DNA of 48,206 nt from Melioribacteraceae bacterium (GCA_026983755.1 JALSTL010000108.1:1-48206); one strand, 5' to 3'. Positions 1-8,399 are shown, counted from the first letter of the stretch. The notes: a model not told the origin generated them from the sequence alone. Numbers and translations are program-made.

Positions 1-56
1 TCAACCTTCCTCAACTACCTTTTATTCATTTAAGTGTTAAAAACAAAAAATAAAGA

Positions 57-72
57 CGGCATATTTTTTGAA
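57..72 (+). promoter_or_regulatory. Candidate sigma-54-type (-24/-12) promoter upstream of the chemotaxis operon
   Basis: CGGCAT, five bases, then TTGA. The GG and the G of the -12 element are 12 bases apart, as in the sigma-54 consensus TGGCACG-N4-TTGC. The last C of the -12 GC is replaced by A, so the match is imperfect. The same CAT/TTGA variant recurs at 7491 and 19795. It lies about 100 bases before the first gene. The assignment is inference from spacing and recurrence. Confidence 0.35.
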
Positions 73-101
73 ATTGTTATTAAAAAATTAAAAAAAATTA
101 C

Positions 102-115
102 GATAGTTAATTATC
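102..115. repeat. Short imperfect palindrome
   Basis: GATA and TATC arms flank GTTAAT, and 12 of 14 positions are self-complementary. It sits between the -24/-12-like motif and the TGTGA palindrome, where an activator or repressor site could be. In A+T-rich DNA such a palindrome can arise by chance, so the call is weak. Confidence 0.2.
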
Positions 116-120
116 AAAAA

Positions 121-136
121 TGTGATTAAAATCACA
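121..136. promoter_or_regulatory. Crp/Fnr-family operator-like palindrome
   Basis: A perfect TGTGA-N6-TCACA palindrome (TGTGA at 121-125, TCACA at 132-136) has the exact half-sites and spacing bound by CRP and close FNR-family relatives. It is 33 bases before the first start codon and downstream of the -24/-12-like motif. If the promoter at 57 is real, the site lies in the leader and could act as a roadblock; otherwise it may serve an unrecognised promoter. The regulator is not encoded in the window. Confidence 0.4.
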
Positions 137-168
137 AAGTTTGCAAAATATTCCAACAGGTAACAATA

Positions 169-1560
169 ATGAACGAAAATTTTGAAGTAGTTAAAAAGCT
201 TTTAGATACAAATGATACGGAAAAAATAAGAACAACCGTAGAAAATTTTCAAATGGTTGAAATGCCGGATAAAGTTGTGGAATATGTTTCGGCAAAATTA
301 CTTTTGGACGATAACGCTGTTAGAGATGTTATCACAAGAATCCTTTCGCACAACAAAAATAAAAAAATATCTCACTACCTTGTTCCTTATATTTCTTCGG
401 ATGTAATAGCCGCAAGAAATCTTGCCGGAGAAATATTACTTAAAAGAAAATCCGATTCTGTTGAAGCGATGCTCAACTATTTGCCGGAAGCAAACGACGA
501 TGACCAAAAATTTATTATTGATATTTTAGGATTAATCGGAGATAAATCCGCTACCGAAGAAATAATTAACGTTCTTAAAATTACCAAAGATGATAATACA
601 ATTCTTGCTTGTATAGAAGCATTGGGCAATCTCAAAGCAGCCGAAGGTGTTGATGAAATAATAAGTATATACGATGCAAATGAACTTTTTCAACCTACAA
701 TAATAGAAGCACTGGGAAAAATCGGTACGCCAGAATGTGTAAATTTTATAAATGCAAATTATTATGGAGTGGATGAATTAACAAAATTTCCGTTAGTAGA
801 AAGTTTGGGGGAAATCGGGAACGAAGAATCATTCAATATGCTTATTAACGATTTGCAATATTTGGATACCGCTTATAAATGGGTGGCAATAGAAGCCATA
901 GGTAAACTACAAGAAAGGCTCAACTTGGATTTACCGGCAGATAAAGTACTTAAAACTTCTTTAATAGAAACACTTGAATCTTCGGACGATCAGTATAGAA
1001 AATCGGCAATAAAACTAATTAACCTTTTTGACGGCGAAGAAATTATTGAATATGTATTTAGCGTATTTGGCAAAGATGAAAACGTAGATTTGGAATTAAA
1101 ACAATATTTCCAAAAATATTCTTCCGTTTTCTTCCAAAAAATTATTGATTATATAAAAACATCTCCGGCAAATCTAAAATTATGTGTGGAACAAATAAAA
1201 GAATTAATACAAATAGACGAAGGAGAAAGTTTACAAACATTAAACGATAAACAATTAAGAGATTTTGTAGAAGAGTTTACCGTTTTACTATCTAATCCGG
1301 ATGAAGAAGTTAGAAGTTTGGCAATAGAATTGCTCTTTTATCTTGATGCGGAAACAGCTTTGCTTTTTAGCGATACAATGCTTGAAGATACAAATTCTTG
1401 GAACAGATTAAAATTATTGGAAATAATTCAATATGGCGATGATCCGAGAATAATTGATTTAATAAAACAACTGGCAAAAGACAAAGATGAGGTTGTTAAA
1501 GAAAATGCACAAAATATATTAAATGAACGCGGTTTAACTAATTTAGAATTTAAGGAATAA
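169..1560 (+). CDS. HEAT-repeat protein heading the chemotaxis operon
   Basis: A 463-residue soluble protein built almost entirely of repeated helical pairs of about 30 residues, with recurring segments such as 'IIEALGKIGTPEC', 'LVESLGEIGNEES' and 'AIEAIGKLQE' (roughly residues 60-300) and a second set near the C-terminus ('RSLAIELLFYLD', 'RLKLLEIIQYGDDPR'). This is the HEAT/PBS-lyase-type scaffold, which mediates protein-protein contacts. No signal peptide, membrane segment or catalytic motif is seen. It ends two bases before cheR, so it is almost certainly co-translated with the chemotaxis genes. I infer a scaffold or adaptor role in the signalling array or switch; the sequence alone does not give the partner. 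Confidence 0.8.
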   Translation: MNENFEVVKKLLDTNDTEKIRTTVENFQMVEMPDKVVEYVSAKLLLDDNAVRDVITRILSHNKNKKISHYLVPYISSDVIAARNLAGEILLKRKSDSVEAMLNYLPEANDDDQKFIIDILGLIGDKSATEEIINVLKITKDDNTILACIEALGNLKAAEGVDEIISIYDANELFQPTIIEALGKIGTPECVNFINANYYGVDELTKFPLVESLGEIGNEESFNMLINDLQYLDTAYKWVAIEAIGKLQERLNLDLPADKVLKTSLIETLESSDDQYRKSAIKLINLFDGEEIIEYVFSVFGKDENVDLELKQYFQKYSSVFFQKIIDYIKTSPANLKLCVEQIKELIQIDEGESLQTLNDKQLRDFVEEFTVLLSNPDEEVRSLAIELLFYLDAETALLFSDTMLEDTNSWNRLKLLEIIQYGDDPRIIDLIKQLAKDKDEVVKENAQNILNERGLTNLEFKE

Positions 1561-1562
1561 TA

Positions 1563-2498
1563 ATGCTTAACACATCACCTACTTTAAGATCTACTTTGGG
1601 TTCTTCGTTAAGATCAAATAGTTTGGGAAAGTTAAATTTAGGCTTGGGTAATATTTCCGCTCAAACCCCAAAGTTAACTCCGCAAGAATTTGAAGAATGG
1701 CGAAAGTATATTTACGATTTGTGTGGAATCTATTTTCAAGATAATAAAAAATATCTTTTGGAAAGTAGATTGCAAAAAAGAATGAAGCATCTGAAACTGT
1801 CTTCATACAAACAATATTTACAATATCTGAAAACAAACCCCAAAAAAGAAGAGGAAAAAATTCAACTTTTTGAAGCAATTACTATTAATGAAACGTACTT
1901 TTTCAGAAATCAACCGCAAGTAGATGCGCTTGTAAACACTATTATTCCGGAAATTATAGAAAAACAACCCGGACCATTTAAAAAATTAAAAATTTGGAGT
2001 GCCGCTTCCTCTTCCGGTGAAGAAGCTTATACGGTTGCCATGGCAATAAATGAAATAATTTTGCCAAAATATCCGAACTTGAAAACCGAAATTGTTGGAA
2101 CGGATATAAACTATGCCGTGGTAGAAGTCGCTAAAAAAGGTTTATTTAAAGAGTATTCCGTTAGAAATATGCCACCGCTTTATCTAAAAAAATATTTTAA
2201 AAAAATCGATAACAGTTATGCAATAGACCAAAAAATAAAAAATATGGTAAAATTTAAAACTCTTAATCTTTACGACGAAATTGGTATTAGATCTATGGGA
2301 AAAAACGATGTAATTTATTGCGCCAACGTATTAATATATTTCGATCTCCAATCGAAAATTAAGGTTGTAAATAATTTATATAACTCACTAAATCCGAACG
2401 GATACTTATTTATCGGCTATTCGGAAACCTTGCACGGAATTTCCAAAGCCTTTAAGCTTGTAAGTTTCCCGAAAACAATCGGATATAAAAAGGGGTAA
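1563..2498 (+). CDS. cheR: Chemoreceptor glutamate methyltransferase CheR
   Basis: A 311-residue S-adenosylmethionine-dependent methyltransferase that methylates glutamates on chemoreceptors for adaptation. An N-terminal Ser/Leu-rich tail of about 40 residues precedes the all-helical CheR N-domain ('EFEEWRKYIYDLCGIYF', 'LESRLQKRMK', 'TINETYFFRN'). The SAM-binding domain follows ('KIWSAASSSGEEAY', 'EIVGTDIN', 'VIYCANVLIYFD', 'GYLFIGYSETL'). The usual GCSTGEE loop reads ASSSGEE here, a mild change. No C-terminal receptor-pentapeptide tether or TPR domain is present. It lies 4 bases before the first cheY-like gene. CheB, its antagonist, is in the same operon; the receptors are not in the window. 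Confidence 0.95.
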   Translation: MLNTSPTLRSTLGSSLRSNSLGKLNLGLGNISAQTPKLTPQEFEEWRKYIYDLCGIYFQDNKKYLLESRLQKRMKHLKLSSYKQYLQYLKTNPKKEEEKIQLFEAITINETYFFRNQPQVDALVNTIIPEIIEKQPGPFKKLKIWSAASSSGEEAYTVAMAINEIILPKYPNLKTEIVGTDINYAVVEVAKKGLFKEYSVRNMPPLYLKKYFKKIDNSYAIDQKIKNMVKFKTLNLYDEIGIRSMGKNDVIYCANVLIYFDLQSKIKVVNNLYNSLNPNGYLFIGYSETLHGISKAFKLVSFPKTIGYKKG

Positions 2499-2502
2499 AC
2501 TA

Positions 2503-2868
2503 ATGAAAAAAATTATTTTAATTGCCGATGATTCTCCCACTATCAGAAAATTTGTATCGTTTACATTAAAAGCAAAAGGATTTGAAGTTGTTGCGGCCTC
2601 CGATGGTATGGAAGCTATAGAACTACTGCCAATGAATGATGTGGATTTAATAATTACGGACCTAAATATGCCTAACATGGATGGTTTCGAATTAATAAAA
2701 GCAGTTAGAGAAAACGAAGCAAATAAACAAATACCAATAATAATTCTTTCATCCTTAAAAGGCAGCGAAGAAGTAAAAAAAGGTTTAAGCATAGGAGCAA
2801 ATTCTTATATGGTTAAACCCTTTGATCCTAAAAGAATGTATTACGAAGTTTCAAAATATATTAACTAA
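2503..2868 (+). CDS. Single-domain response regulator, CheY-like (first copy)
   Basis: A 121-residue stand-alone receiver domain. The acidic pair is D9/D10, the phospho-acceptor is D53 in 'ITDLNMPNMDG', the switch serine is in 'ILSSLKG' and the conserved lysine is K105 in 'MVKPFDP'. No output domain is present. It precedes a second single-domain receiver by 20 bases. The Ser-Ser switch position and PFDP ending differ from the second copy (TTRG, KPFT), which looks more like the classic motor-binding CheY. I therefore suspect this copy is a phosphate sink or serves another target; that is inference. Confidence 0.85.
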   Translation: MKKIILIADDSPTIRKFVSFTLKAKGFEVVAASDGMEAIELLPMNDVDLIITDLNMPNMDGFELIKAVRENEANKQIPIIILSSLKGSEEVKKGLSIGANSYMVKPFDPKRMYYEVSKYIN

Positions 2869-2888
2869 AAACATTTCAAGGAAAAATA

Positions 2889-3263
2889 ATGAACAGAAAA
2901 TTCTTAATTGTAGATGATTCCAACACAATGAGAAGAATTGTTGTTAATACGTTAAAATCGTTAGGCTATACGGAATACGTTGAAGCTGAAGACGGGAAAG
3001 TAGCTCTGGAGAAATTACAAGCGGATAATTCAATCAATTTTGTAATTACAGATTGGAATATGCCGGTTATGACAGGGTTGGAATTAACAAGGGCTATTAG
3101 AGCCAATGAAAACACAAAAGATTTACCAATACTAATGGTAACTACAAGAGGTGTAAAAGATGACATCGTACAAGCTCTGCAAGCGAGAGTTTCTAATTAC
3201 GTTGTTAAACCGTTTACTCCCCAAATTCTAAAAGAAAAAATTGATTTAGTACTGTCCAATTAA
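2889..3263 (+). CDS. cheY: Chemotaxis response regulator CheY
   Basis: A 124-residue single receiver domain that, when phosphorylated by CheA, binds the FliM N-terminus and changes rotation. Features seen are D9/D10, phospho-acceptor D55 in 'ITDWNMPVM', the Thr-Thr switch 'MVTTRG' and K107 in 'YVVKPFTP', with the 'DWNMP' and 'KPFT' signatures of motor CheY. The start ATG follows a short A/G-rich stretch (AAGGAAAAATA). It sits directly before the CheZ-type phosphatase (13-base gap), and FliM (20398) keeps the CheY-binding peptide, so the full CheA-CheY-FliM route is encoded here. Confidence 0.93.
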   Translation: MNRKFLIVDDSNTMRRIVVNTLKSLGYTEYVEAEDGKVALEKLQADNSINFVITDWNMPVMTGLELTRAIRANENTKDLPILMVTTRGVKDDIVQALQARVSNYVVKPFTPQILKEKIDLVLSN

Positions 3264-3276
3264 AAAGGTAAATATT

Positions 3277-4029
3277 ATGAGCGATACAGTTAAAAATTTA
3301 AATGAGATGATGGGTAAACTTAAAGATGTGGAAGAAGTCTTTAAGTTCGGAAAAAAAATGTTGCCCGTTGTGGAAAATTTTATCTCTTTTATAAGCGATT
3401 TTATTCCTATTATAGAAGAAGTGAATGGTTCTATAGAAGAAACACGTTCCAAAATTCCCGAAGCTTCCAAACAAATTAATAATGTAACCAATGCCACCGA
3501 ATTGGCTATTACAGAAGTACTTGACGTAGTTGACCAAATTCATGAGCAAGTAAATAATATAGACGAATGCTTAACCGATATGGTTTCGGCAAGACATTCT
3601 ACCGAAGAACTTATTAATAACTTAAACAATGAAATACAAGACAATACAAAAGCCAAAGAATTACTTGATAAAATTTCAAGCAAAATAGACGTAGGCTTAG
3701 ACCTTGAAATGATGAAAAACAAACTTAAAGATATAATTTCTAAAACAGATCAAATAACAATGTCGTTACAAGTGCAAGATATAACTGCACAGCAATTAGC
3801 GGCGGTTAACCATTTAATAATTTCTGTTCAACATAAACTTAGCAATTTGTTAGCTGTATTTAATCTTTCCGACAAAGATACTTTTGCTACGGAAAACTTG
3901 GAATTGCCGGGAACTCATTTTGATCCTAATGCAAGTTACAATAAATCCTCAAGCGGGCAAGATATTGTAGATTCAATAATTAGTAACGAAAAAGCTTCGC
4001 AAGATGATATTGACAAACTTTTTTCATAA
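3277..4029 (+). CDS. cheZ: CheZ-type CheY-phosphate phosphatase
   Basis: A 250-residue, almost wholly helical protein. The segment 'SLQVQDITAQQL' (residues 163-174) matches the CheZ active-site signature QDxTxQ, in which an Asp (here D168) and Gln (Q172), four residues apart, act on the CheY phospho-aspartate. The long helices before it fit the CheZ four-helix bundle. After a flexible stretch the protein ends 'SQDDIDKLFS', the kind of CheY-docking tail that CheZ shares with the FliM N-terminus. It lies between cheY and cheA. CheZ is best known from Proteobacteria, so its presence here is mildly unusual. I am confident of the family, less of the rest of the fold. Confidence 0.85.
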   Translation: MSDTVKNLNEMMGKLKDVEEVFKFGKKMLPVVENFISFISDFIPIIEEVNGSIEETRSKIPEASKQINNVTNATELAITEVLDVVDQIHEQVNNIDECLTDMVSARHSTEELINNLNNEIQDNTKAKELLDKISSKIDVGLDLEMMKNKLKDIISKTDQITMSLQVQDITAQQLAAVNHLIISVQHKLSNLLAVFNLSDKDTFATENLELPGTHFDPNASYNKSSSGQDIVDSIISNEKASQDDIDKLFS

Positions 4030-4045
4030 ATAAGAAAATAATAAA

Positions 4046-6070
4046 ATGGCAGATTACTCTTTACTGGTAGATCCGGAAATGGCGGAAATTTTTGAAAGCT
4101 TTCTTGTTGAAACAAAAGAAATTTTAGAAAAATTGGATATTGATTTGGTTCAACTGGAAAGTACACCCGAAGATGCGGATTTACTTAACGAAATATTCAG
4201 ATCTTTTCATACAATTAAAGGTACCTCCGGTTTCCTCGGTCTTGAAAAATTACAAAAACTTACGCATCACCTCGAAGATATTTTAAATAAACTGCGTAAA
4301 GGTGAAGCAAAAGTTAATTCTAATATTATGGATGGTATTCTTGATAGTTTTGATGCTTTAAACGAACTCCTTTCGGTAGTGGAAAATGAAAAAAATGAAG
4401 ATTTTGATACCGAACCGTATCTCAAAAATTTGAAAGAAATATTAAATTCCATGGGAACCGAGTCTGAAACTCCGGAAGAAAACAAACAAGAAAATATTCA
4501 AGAAGAACAAAAAGTTGAAGAAGCGAAAGTAGAAGAACAAATACAAGAAGAATCTGTAAAAGCAGAAGAAAATACCGAAGTAAATGAAGCGGATAATGAA
4601 GAAGATGAAATAGTAATTACCGAAGATATGAGCGAAGAGGAAATAGAAAAAGCGTTTATACTGGCAAATAAAAAAGCCAAAGAAGAGAACCGTTCCGAAC
4701 TTAAAATTATCGGAAAAGAAATAAGCTCGAACGAAACAATCGTAGAAGAACCGCCGGTTCAAAAAGATAACAAAAAAGAAATAACGGAAATAAATAAACA
4801 AAGAGAAAAAACAAAAGAAAATACAATATCCAAATCAGTTAAAAAGAAAAACGAAAAAAACAATAAACCGACTATAGAACAAACAATTAGAGTTGACGTT
4901 GAAAGATTGGACGAGTTACTAAACATAGTTTCCGAAATAGTTTTGGGAAGAAACAGACTAACGCAAGTAAATGAAGATTTTACAAAAGAACATGAAGGCA
5001 GCGAATTAGCAAAAAACCTTGCCGAAACAAGCAGACAAATAGATTTACTTACCACACAACTGCAACAAGCAGTAATGAAAACAAGAATGATTCGTATTGG
5101 AAAAGTATTTAATAAATTTCCAAGATTAGTTAGAGATTTAAGCAAGGAAACAGGTAAAAAAGTTCAACTGGTTATAGAAGGTGAAAAAACCGAATTGGAC
5201 AAAACACTTATAGAAGAAATAAACGATCCGTTAGTGCATCTTATAAGAAATTCAATGGATCACGGAATCGAACCACCGGAGGAAAGAGAAAAAATTGGTA
5301 AAGATCCCAAAGGCACAATTACACTTTCAGCCGAACACGAAGGAAACCACATAATCATAACTATTAAAGATGACGGAGGTGGTATTGATCCTCAAAAAAT
5401 AATTAATAAATCAATTGAAAAAGGAATAATAACAAAAGAAAAAGCAAGTGAACTTACTGATAAAGAAGCACTTAATTTAATATTTGCACCCGGTTTTTCA
5501 ACGGCAGAAAAAGTAACCAATATTTCCGGACGAGGTGTGGGAATGGATGTTGTAAAAACCAATGTTACAAGATTAAGAGGTATTATAGATATTGAATCGG
5601 AAGTGGGAAAAGGTAGCAGTATAATTATAAAATTGCCGTTAACATTGGCAATTATACAAGGTTTATTGGTAGAAATAATCGGCGAAACAATTGTTATACC
5701 CCTTAACTCCGTAATTGAAGTTATTACCGTAACCGAAAACGATATTTATCCCGTTAACAAAACGGAATGTATTCGATTAAGAGACCGTGTAATTCCATTG
5801 GTAAATATAGATCAACTTCTATATCACTCCGATACTTTACCGGTTAAAAAAGATTCCCAATACATTGTTATTATCGGACTTGCAGAAAAACGATACGGAA
5901 TAAAAGTTGATAAACTAATAGGACAAAAAGAAATTGTAATAAAATCCCTTGGAAAATATCTTGGCAACATAGAAGGAATTGCCGGCTCTACAATTATGGG
6001 TGACGGTAAAGTTGTTATGATTGCCGATATTGCCGAACTTATAAATAAAATTACAGCGGAAATAGAATAA
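4046..6070 (+). CDS. cheA: Chemotaxis histidine kinase CheA
   Basis: A 674-residue kinase. The P1 phosphotransfer domain carries H55 in 'FRSFHTIKGTSGF'. A low-complexity Glu/Lys/Asn-rich linker (about residues 128-275) takes the place where P2 would be. P3 dimerisation ('RVDVERLDELLNIVSEIVLGRNRL') and P4 ATPase follow, with N-box 'HLIRNSMDHGIE', G1 'DDGGGID' and G2 'GRGVGMDVV'. P5, the CheW-like regulatory domain, runs to the end ('LTLAIIQGLLVEI', 'SVIEVI', 'GIAGSTIMGDG'). All catalytic boxes look intact. It autophosphorylates under receptor control and passes phosphate to CheY and CheB. No P2 domain is recognisable. No cheW lies in the window, so coupling protein and receptors must be elsewhere. 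Confidence 0.96.
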   Translation: MADYSLLVDPEMAEIFESFLVETKEILEKLDIDLVQLESTPEDADLLNEIFRSFHTIKGTSGFLGLEKLQKLTHHLEDILNKLRKGEAKVNSNIMDGILDSFDALNELLSVVENEKNEDFDTEPYLKNLKEILNSMGTESETPEENKQENIQEEQKVEEAKVEEQIQEESVKAEENTEVNEADNEEDEIVITEDMSEEEIEKAFILANKKAKEENRSELKIIGKEISSNETIVEEPPVQKDNKKEITEINKQREKTKENTISKSVKKKNEKNNKPTIEQTIRVDVERLDELLNIVSEIVLGRNRLTQVNEDFTKEHEGSELAKNLAETSRQIDLLTTQLQQAVMKTRMIRIGKVFNKFPRLVRDLSKETGKKVQLVIEGEKTELDKTLIEEINDPLVHLIRNSMDHGIEPPEEREKIGKDPKGTITLSAEHEGNHIIITIKDDGGGIDPQKIINKSIEKGIITKEKASELTDKEALNLIFAPGFSTAEKVTNISGRGVGMDVVKTNVTRLRGIIDIESEVGKGSSIIIKLPLTLAIIQGLLVEIIGETIVIPLNSVIEVITVTENDIYPVNKTECIRLRDRVIPLVNIDQLLYHSDTLPVKKDSQYIVIIGLAEKRYGIKVDKLIGQKEIVIKSLGKYLGNIEGIAGSTIMGDGKVVMIADIAELINKITAEIE

Positions 6071-6094
6071 AAAATTAAAAAGGATTTTATAAGA

Positions 6095-7168
6095 ATGAAT
6101 AATAAAATCAAAGTTTTGATAGTGGATGATTCTGCATTTATGCGTAAGTCATTAACCATTATGTTGCAATCGGACCCGGCAATAGAAGTTATAGCAACAG
6201 CTATAGACGGACTTGACGGATTAAATAAAGTAAAAAATCTAAAACCAGATATAGTTACAATGGATATCGAAATGCCTAAAATGGATGGCCTTACTGCACT
6301 TAGGCATATTATGAAACAAAGTCCGACCCCCGTAATAATGGTTAGCTCACTTACAACCGAAGGAGCCGAAGAAACATTAAAAGCACTGGACCTTGGTGCA
6401 GTAGATTTTATTCCGAAAGCATCTTCTTTTGTAAGCATTGCTATTTCTGCTATTAAAGATGATTTGATAAGAAAAGTTAAAGCATTTGCAAAAAACAAAA
6501 AAAATGTAATTTCAAGATTAAATTTATTTAGTGAAAAAAATATTAATACCAAAATTGTAAAACCAATTACTTCAAACAAAATAAAAACCGTACCAAAAGC
6601 AAACTACAAAGCTGTTGTAATGGGCATTTCTACAGGCGGACCAATTTCATTACAAAAAGTTGTTCCGGTATTATCTCAAAATTTAAATGTTCCTACATTC
6701 ATTGTTCAACACATGCCGCCTAAATTTACGGCATCTTTGGCACAACGATTAAACAACATGAGTAATCTGGAAGTTAAAGAAGCCGAAAATAACGAAATAG
6801 TAAAAAAAGGTGTGGTATATATTGCACCCGGCGGGTTACACATGACACTTAAAAATAACGGAACAAATATTGTAATCGCAACTTCTGAGTTGCCTAAAAA
6901 TATGTTAAACAGACCCTCGGTTGATGTTTTATTCGAATCGGTAGAAAAAATTTACGGTAAAAATGTTTTGTGTGTTATTATGACAGGTATGGGAAAAGAC
7001 GGATTGGAAGGTGTAAAAAAATTAAAAGAAAAAGGAGCTTATTGTATTGCACAAGACGAACCTTCTTGTGTTGTTTACGGTATGCCAAAAGCTATAGTTG
7101 AAAACGGATTGGCCGATACCATTGCTCCGTTGGAAGAGATACCAAATCTTATTAACAAAGCGGTATAA
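6095..7168 (+). CDS. cheB: Chemoreceptor methylesterase/deamidase CheB
   Basis: A 357-residue two-domain adaptation enzyme. The N-terminal receiver has D11/D12 and phospho-acceptor D57 ('TMDIEMPKMDG') and contains the CheB-typical 'PVIMVSSLT' and 'GAVDFIPK'. A Lys/Asn-rich linker (about 130-168) leads to the methylesterase domain, with catalytic triad residues S179 in 'GISTGGP', H206 in 'VQHMPP' and D302 in 'MTGMGKDG'. It removes the methyl groups that CheR adds and is activated by CheA phosphorylation. It is 24 bases downstream of cheA and 2 bases upstream of a small unknown gene. Confidence 0.96.
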   Translation: MNNKIKVLIVDDSAFMRKSLTIMLQSDPAIEVIATAIDGLDGLNKVKNLKPDIVTMDIEMPKMDGLTALRHIMKQSPTPVIMVSSLTTEGAEETLKALDLGAVDFIPKASSFVSIAISAIKDDLIRKVKAFAKNKKNVISRLNLFSEKNINTKIVKPITSNKIKTVPKANYKAVVMGISTGGPISLQKVVPVLSQNLNVPTFIVQHMPPKFTASLAQRLNNMSNLEVKEAENNEIVKKGVVYIAPGGLHMTLKNNGTNIVIATSELPKNMLNRPSVDVLFESVEKIYGKNVLCVIMTGMGKDGLEGVKKLKEKGAYCIAQDEPSCVVYGMPKAIVENGLADTIAPLEEIPNLINKAV

Positions 7169-7170
7169 AA

Positions 7171-7413
7171 ATGAATATTTTTGATGATGCTACTTATAAA
7201 GAATTAAGCTGCGATACTTCTTCACTTGGTAATAATGTTATTAGTGCAGAAGACCTTAAAATTGTTGGAACCACAAAGATCAGCATAGAAGAAGAAACAC
7301 ACGAAGGTGTTAAAATAATTCTAAACAAAGATGAAAACGACAATATAAAAGAAATAAAATTTGTCTGTTCATGCGGAGAAACCAAATCGGTTATTCTTGA
7401 TTATAATGAATAA
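7171..7413 (+). CDS. Small acidic protein with C-terminal CxC motif, function unknown
   Basis: 80 residues, starting two bases after cheB, so probably co-translated. I do not recognise the family. The N-terminal half contains 'YKELSCDTSSLG' and a beta-rich middle ('IVGTTKISIEEETHEGVKIIL'), then 'IKFVCSCGETKSVILDY' at the end. The Cys-x-Cys-Gly pair resembles half of a zinc-binding treble-clef or ribbon, and a third cysteine (C14) lies near the N-terminus. No signal peptide or membrane helix. It closes the chemotaxis transcript before the 125-base gap carrying the flgB promoter candidate. Redox or metal sensing would be a guess only. Confidence 0.7.
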   Translation: MNIFDDATYKELSCDTSSLGNNVISAEDLKIVGTTKISIEEETHEGVKIILNKDENDNIKEIKFVCSCGETKSVILDYNE

Positions 7414-7490
7414 TAAATAACAACTGCATAATTTTAGCCAGTCTTAATCTGTAAAACCCCCTTTATATTGCCATAATAACAATATTTTAA

Positions 7491-7506
7491 TGGCATTAAT
7501 TTTGAC
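7491..7506 (+). promoter_or_regulatory. Candidate sigma-54-type promoter for the flgB operon
   Basis: TGGCAT, five bases, TTGAC, with GG and the -12 G 12 bases apart, lying 33 bases before the flgB start. The -24 TGGCA is consensus; the -12 has GA where GC is usual. It shares its form with the motifs at 57 and 19795. A short inverted repeat (TGCCAT at 7469-7474, ATGGCA at 7490-7495) overlaps the -24 box and could be an operator. The remainder of 7414-7538 shows nothing else. Confidence 0.45.
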
Positions 7507-7538
7507 ATTATTATATTTAAAACAATAATGGAGAAAAA

Positions 7539-7907
7539 ATGCCTTTCCCAACAAACAAAGTTTTGGAAAACGTTCTTAATTATACGGCACTTAAACAAAA
7601 AATAATTGCTCAAAACATCGCAAATTCCGAAACCATCGGATACCAAAGACGCGAAGTGAAATTTCAGGATGTTTTCAACAACGAACTTAACAAATCTTTG
7701 CAAACGGAAAATAATATATACAAAACAAAACCGGAAATGAAAATTGTAATTGATAAAAGCAATAATAACATATCCGGCTTTAATAACGTTGATGTTAATA
7801 AAGAAATGGCGGACTTGGCGGAAAACACAATTCTGTTCAAGTTTGCCGCAAAAAAAATGAACGCTTATTTTAAATCGTTACAAAACGTTATTAAGGGAGG
7901 AAAATAA
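7539..7907 (+). CDS. flgB: Flagellar proximal rod protein FlgB
   Basis: 122 residues, the usual FlgB size. Its N-terminal rod signature is 'KIIAQNIANSETIGYQRREVKFQDVF', the ANxxTxGYK-type motif of rod and hook proteins. The C-terminal helix ('VNKEMADLAENTILFKFAAKKMNAYFKSLQNVIKG') completes the D0 coiled coil. It is exported by the flagellar type III system and forms the rod base on the MS ring. The stop overlaps the flgC start (TAATG). The start is preceded by GGAG six bases upstream. It is the first gene of the long basal-body operon. Confidence 0.95.
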   Translation: MPFPTNKVLENVLNYTALKQKIIAQNIANSETIGYQRREVKFQDVFNNELNKSLQTENNIYKTKPEMKIVIDKSNNNISGFNNVDVNKEMADLAENTILFKFAAKKMNAYFKSLQNVIKGGK

Positions 7908-8398
7908 TGAAAATACACCCTAACTTTTCGGCTTTTAAAATTAGCTCTAAAGGGATGAGTATCCAAAAAAAAAGAATGGAACTTATTACCGAAAATATTG
8001 CAAACATTAATACAACCCGAACCGAAAATGGCGGGCCTTACCAAAGAAAATTTCTTAGTGTGGTTCAAGAAAAAAATAATTTTTTCAACCGTAACAATTT
8101 CCCCGAAATTAACGCGGGTTTAAGAATAGATAATGTAAATCATCAATTACCTTCAGAGCCCAATTCAAAAAATTTTGATACAGGTATAAAAGTAACCGAA
8201 AAAGTAGATAAATCGTTGGGAGAATTGGTTTATATGCCCGATCATCCTGATGCTAACAAAGACGGATATGTATTAATGCCAAACGTAAACGTAGTAACGG
8301 AAATGGTAGAGATGATTTCCGCAACCAGAAGTTACGAAGCAAACGTAACGGCTTTTAATTCCGCAAAAGAAATTGCAAAAATGTCTTTGGGTATTTAA
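7907..8398 (+). CDS. flgC: Flagellar proximal rod protein FlgC
   Basis: 163 residues. The N-terminal D0 helix with 'ISSKGMSIQKKRMELITENIANINTTRTENGGPYQRK' is the FlgC-type rod signature with its GGPYRRK-like ending. The C-terminal 'GYVLMPNVNVVTEMVEMISATRSYEANVTAFNSAKEI' is a hallmark of FlgC. It builds the proximal rod together with FlgB and FlgF. It overlaps flgB by one base and is followed by a small unknown gene that starts one base after its stop. Confidence 0.96.
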   Translation: MKIHPNFSAFKISSKGMSIQKKRMELITENIANINTTRTENGGPYQRKFLSVVQEKNNFFNRNNFPEINAGLRIDNVNHQLPSEPNSKNFDTGIKVTEKVDKSLGELVYMPDHPDANKDGYVLMPNVNVVTEMVEMISATRSYEANVTAFNSAKEIAKMSLGI

Positions 8399-8399
8399 T

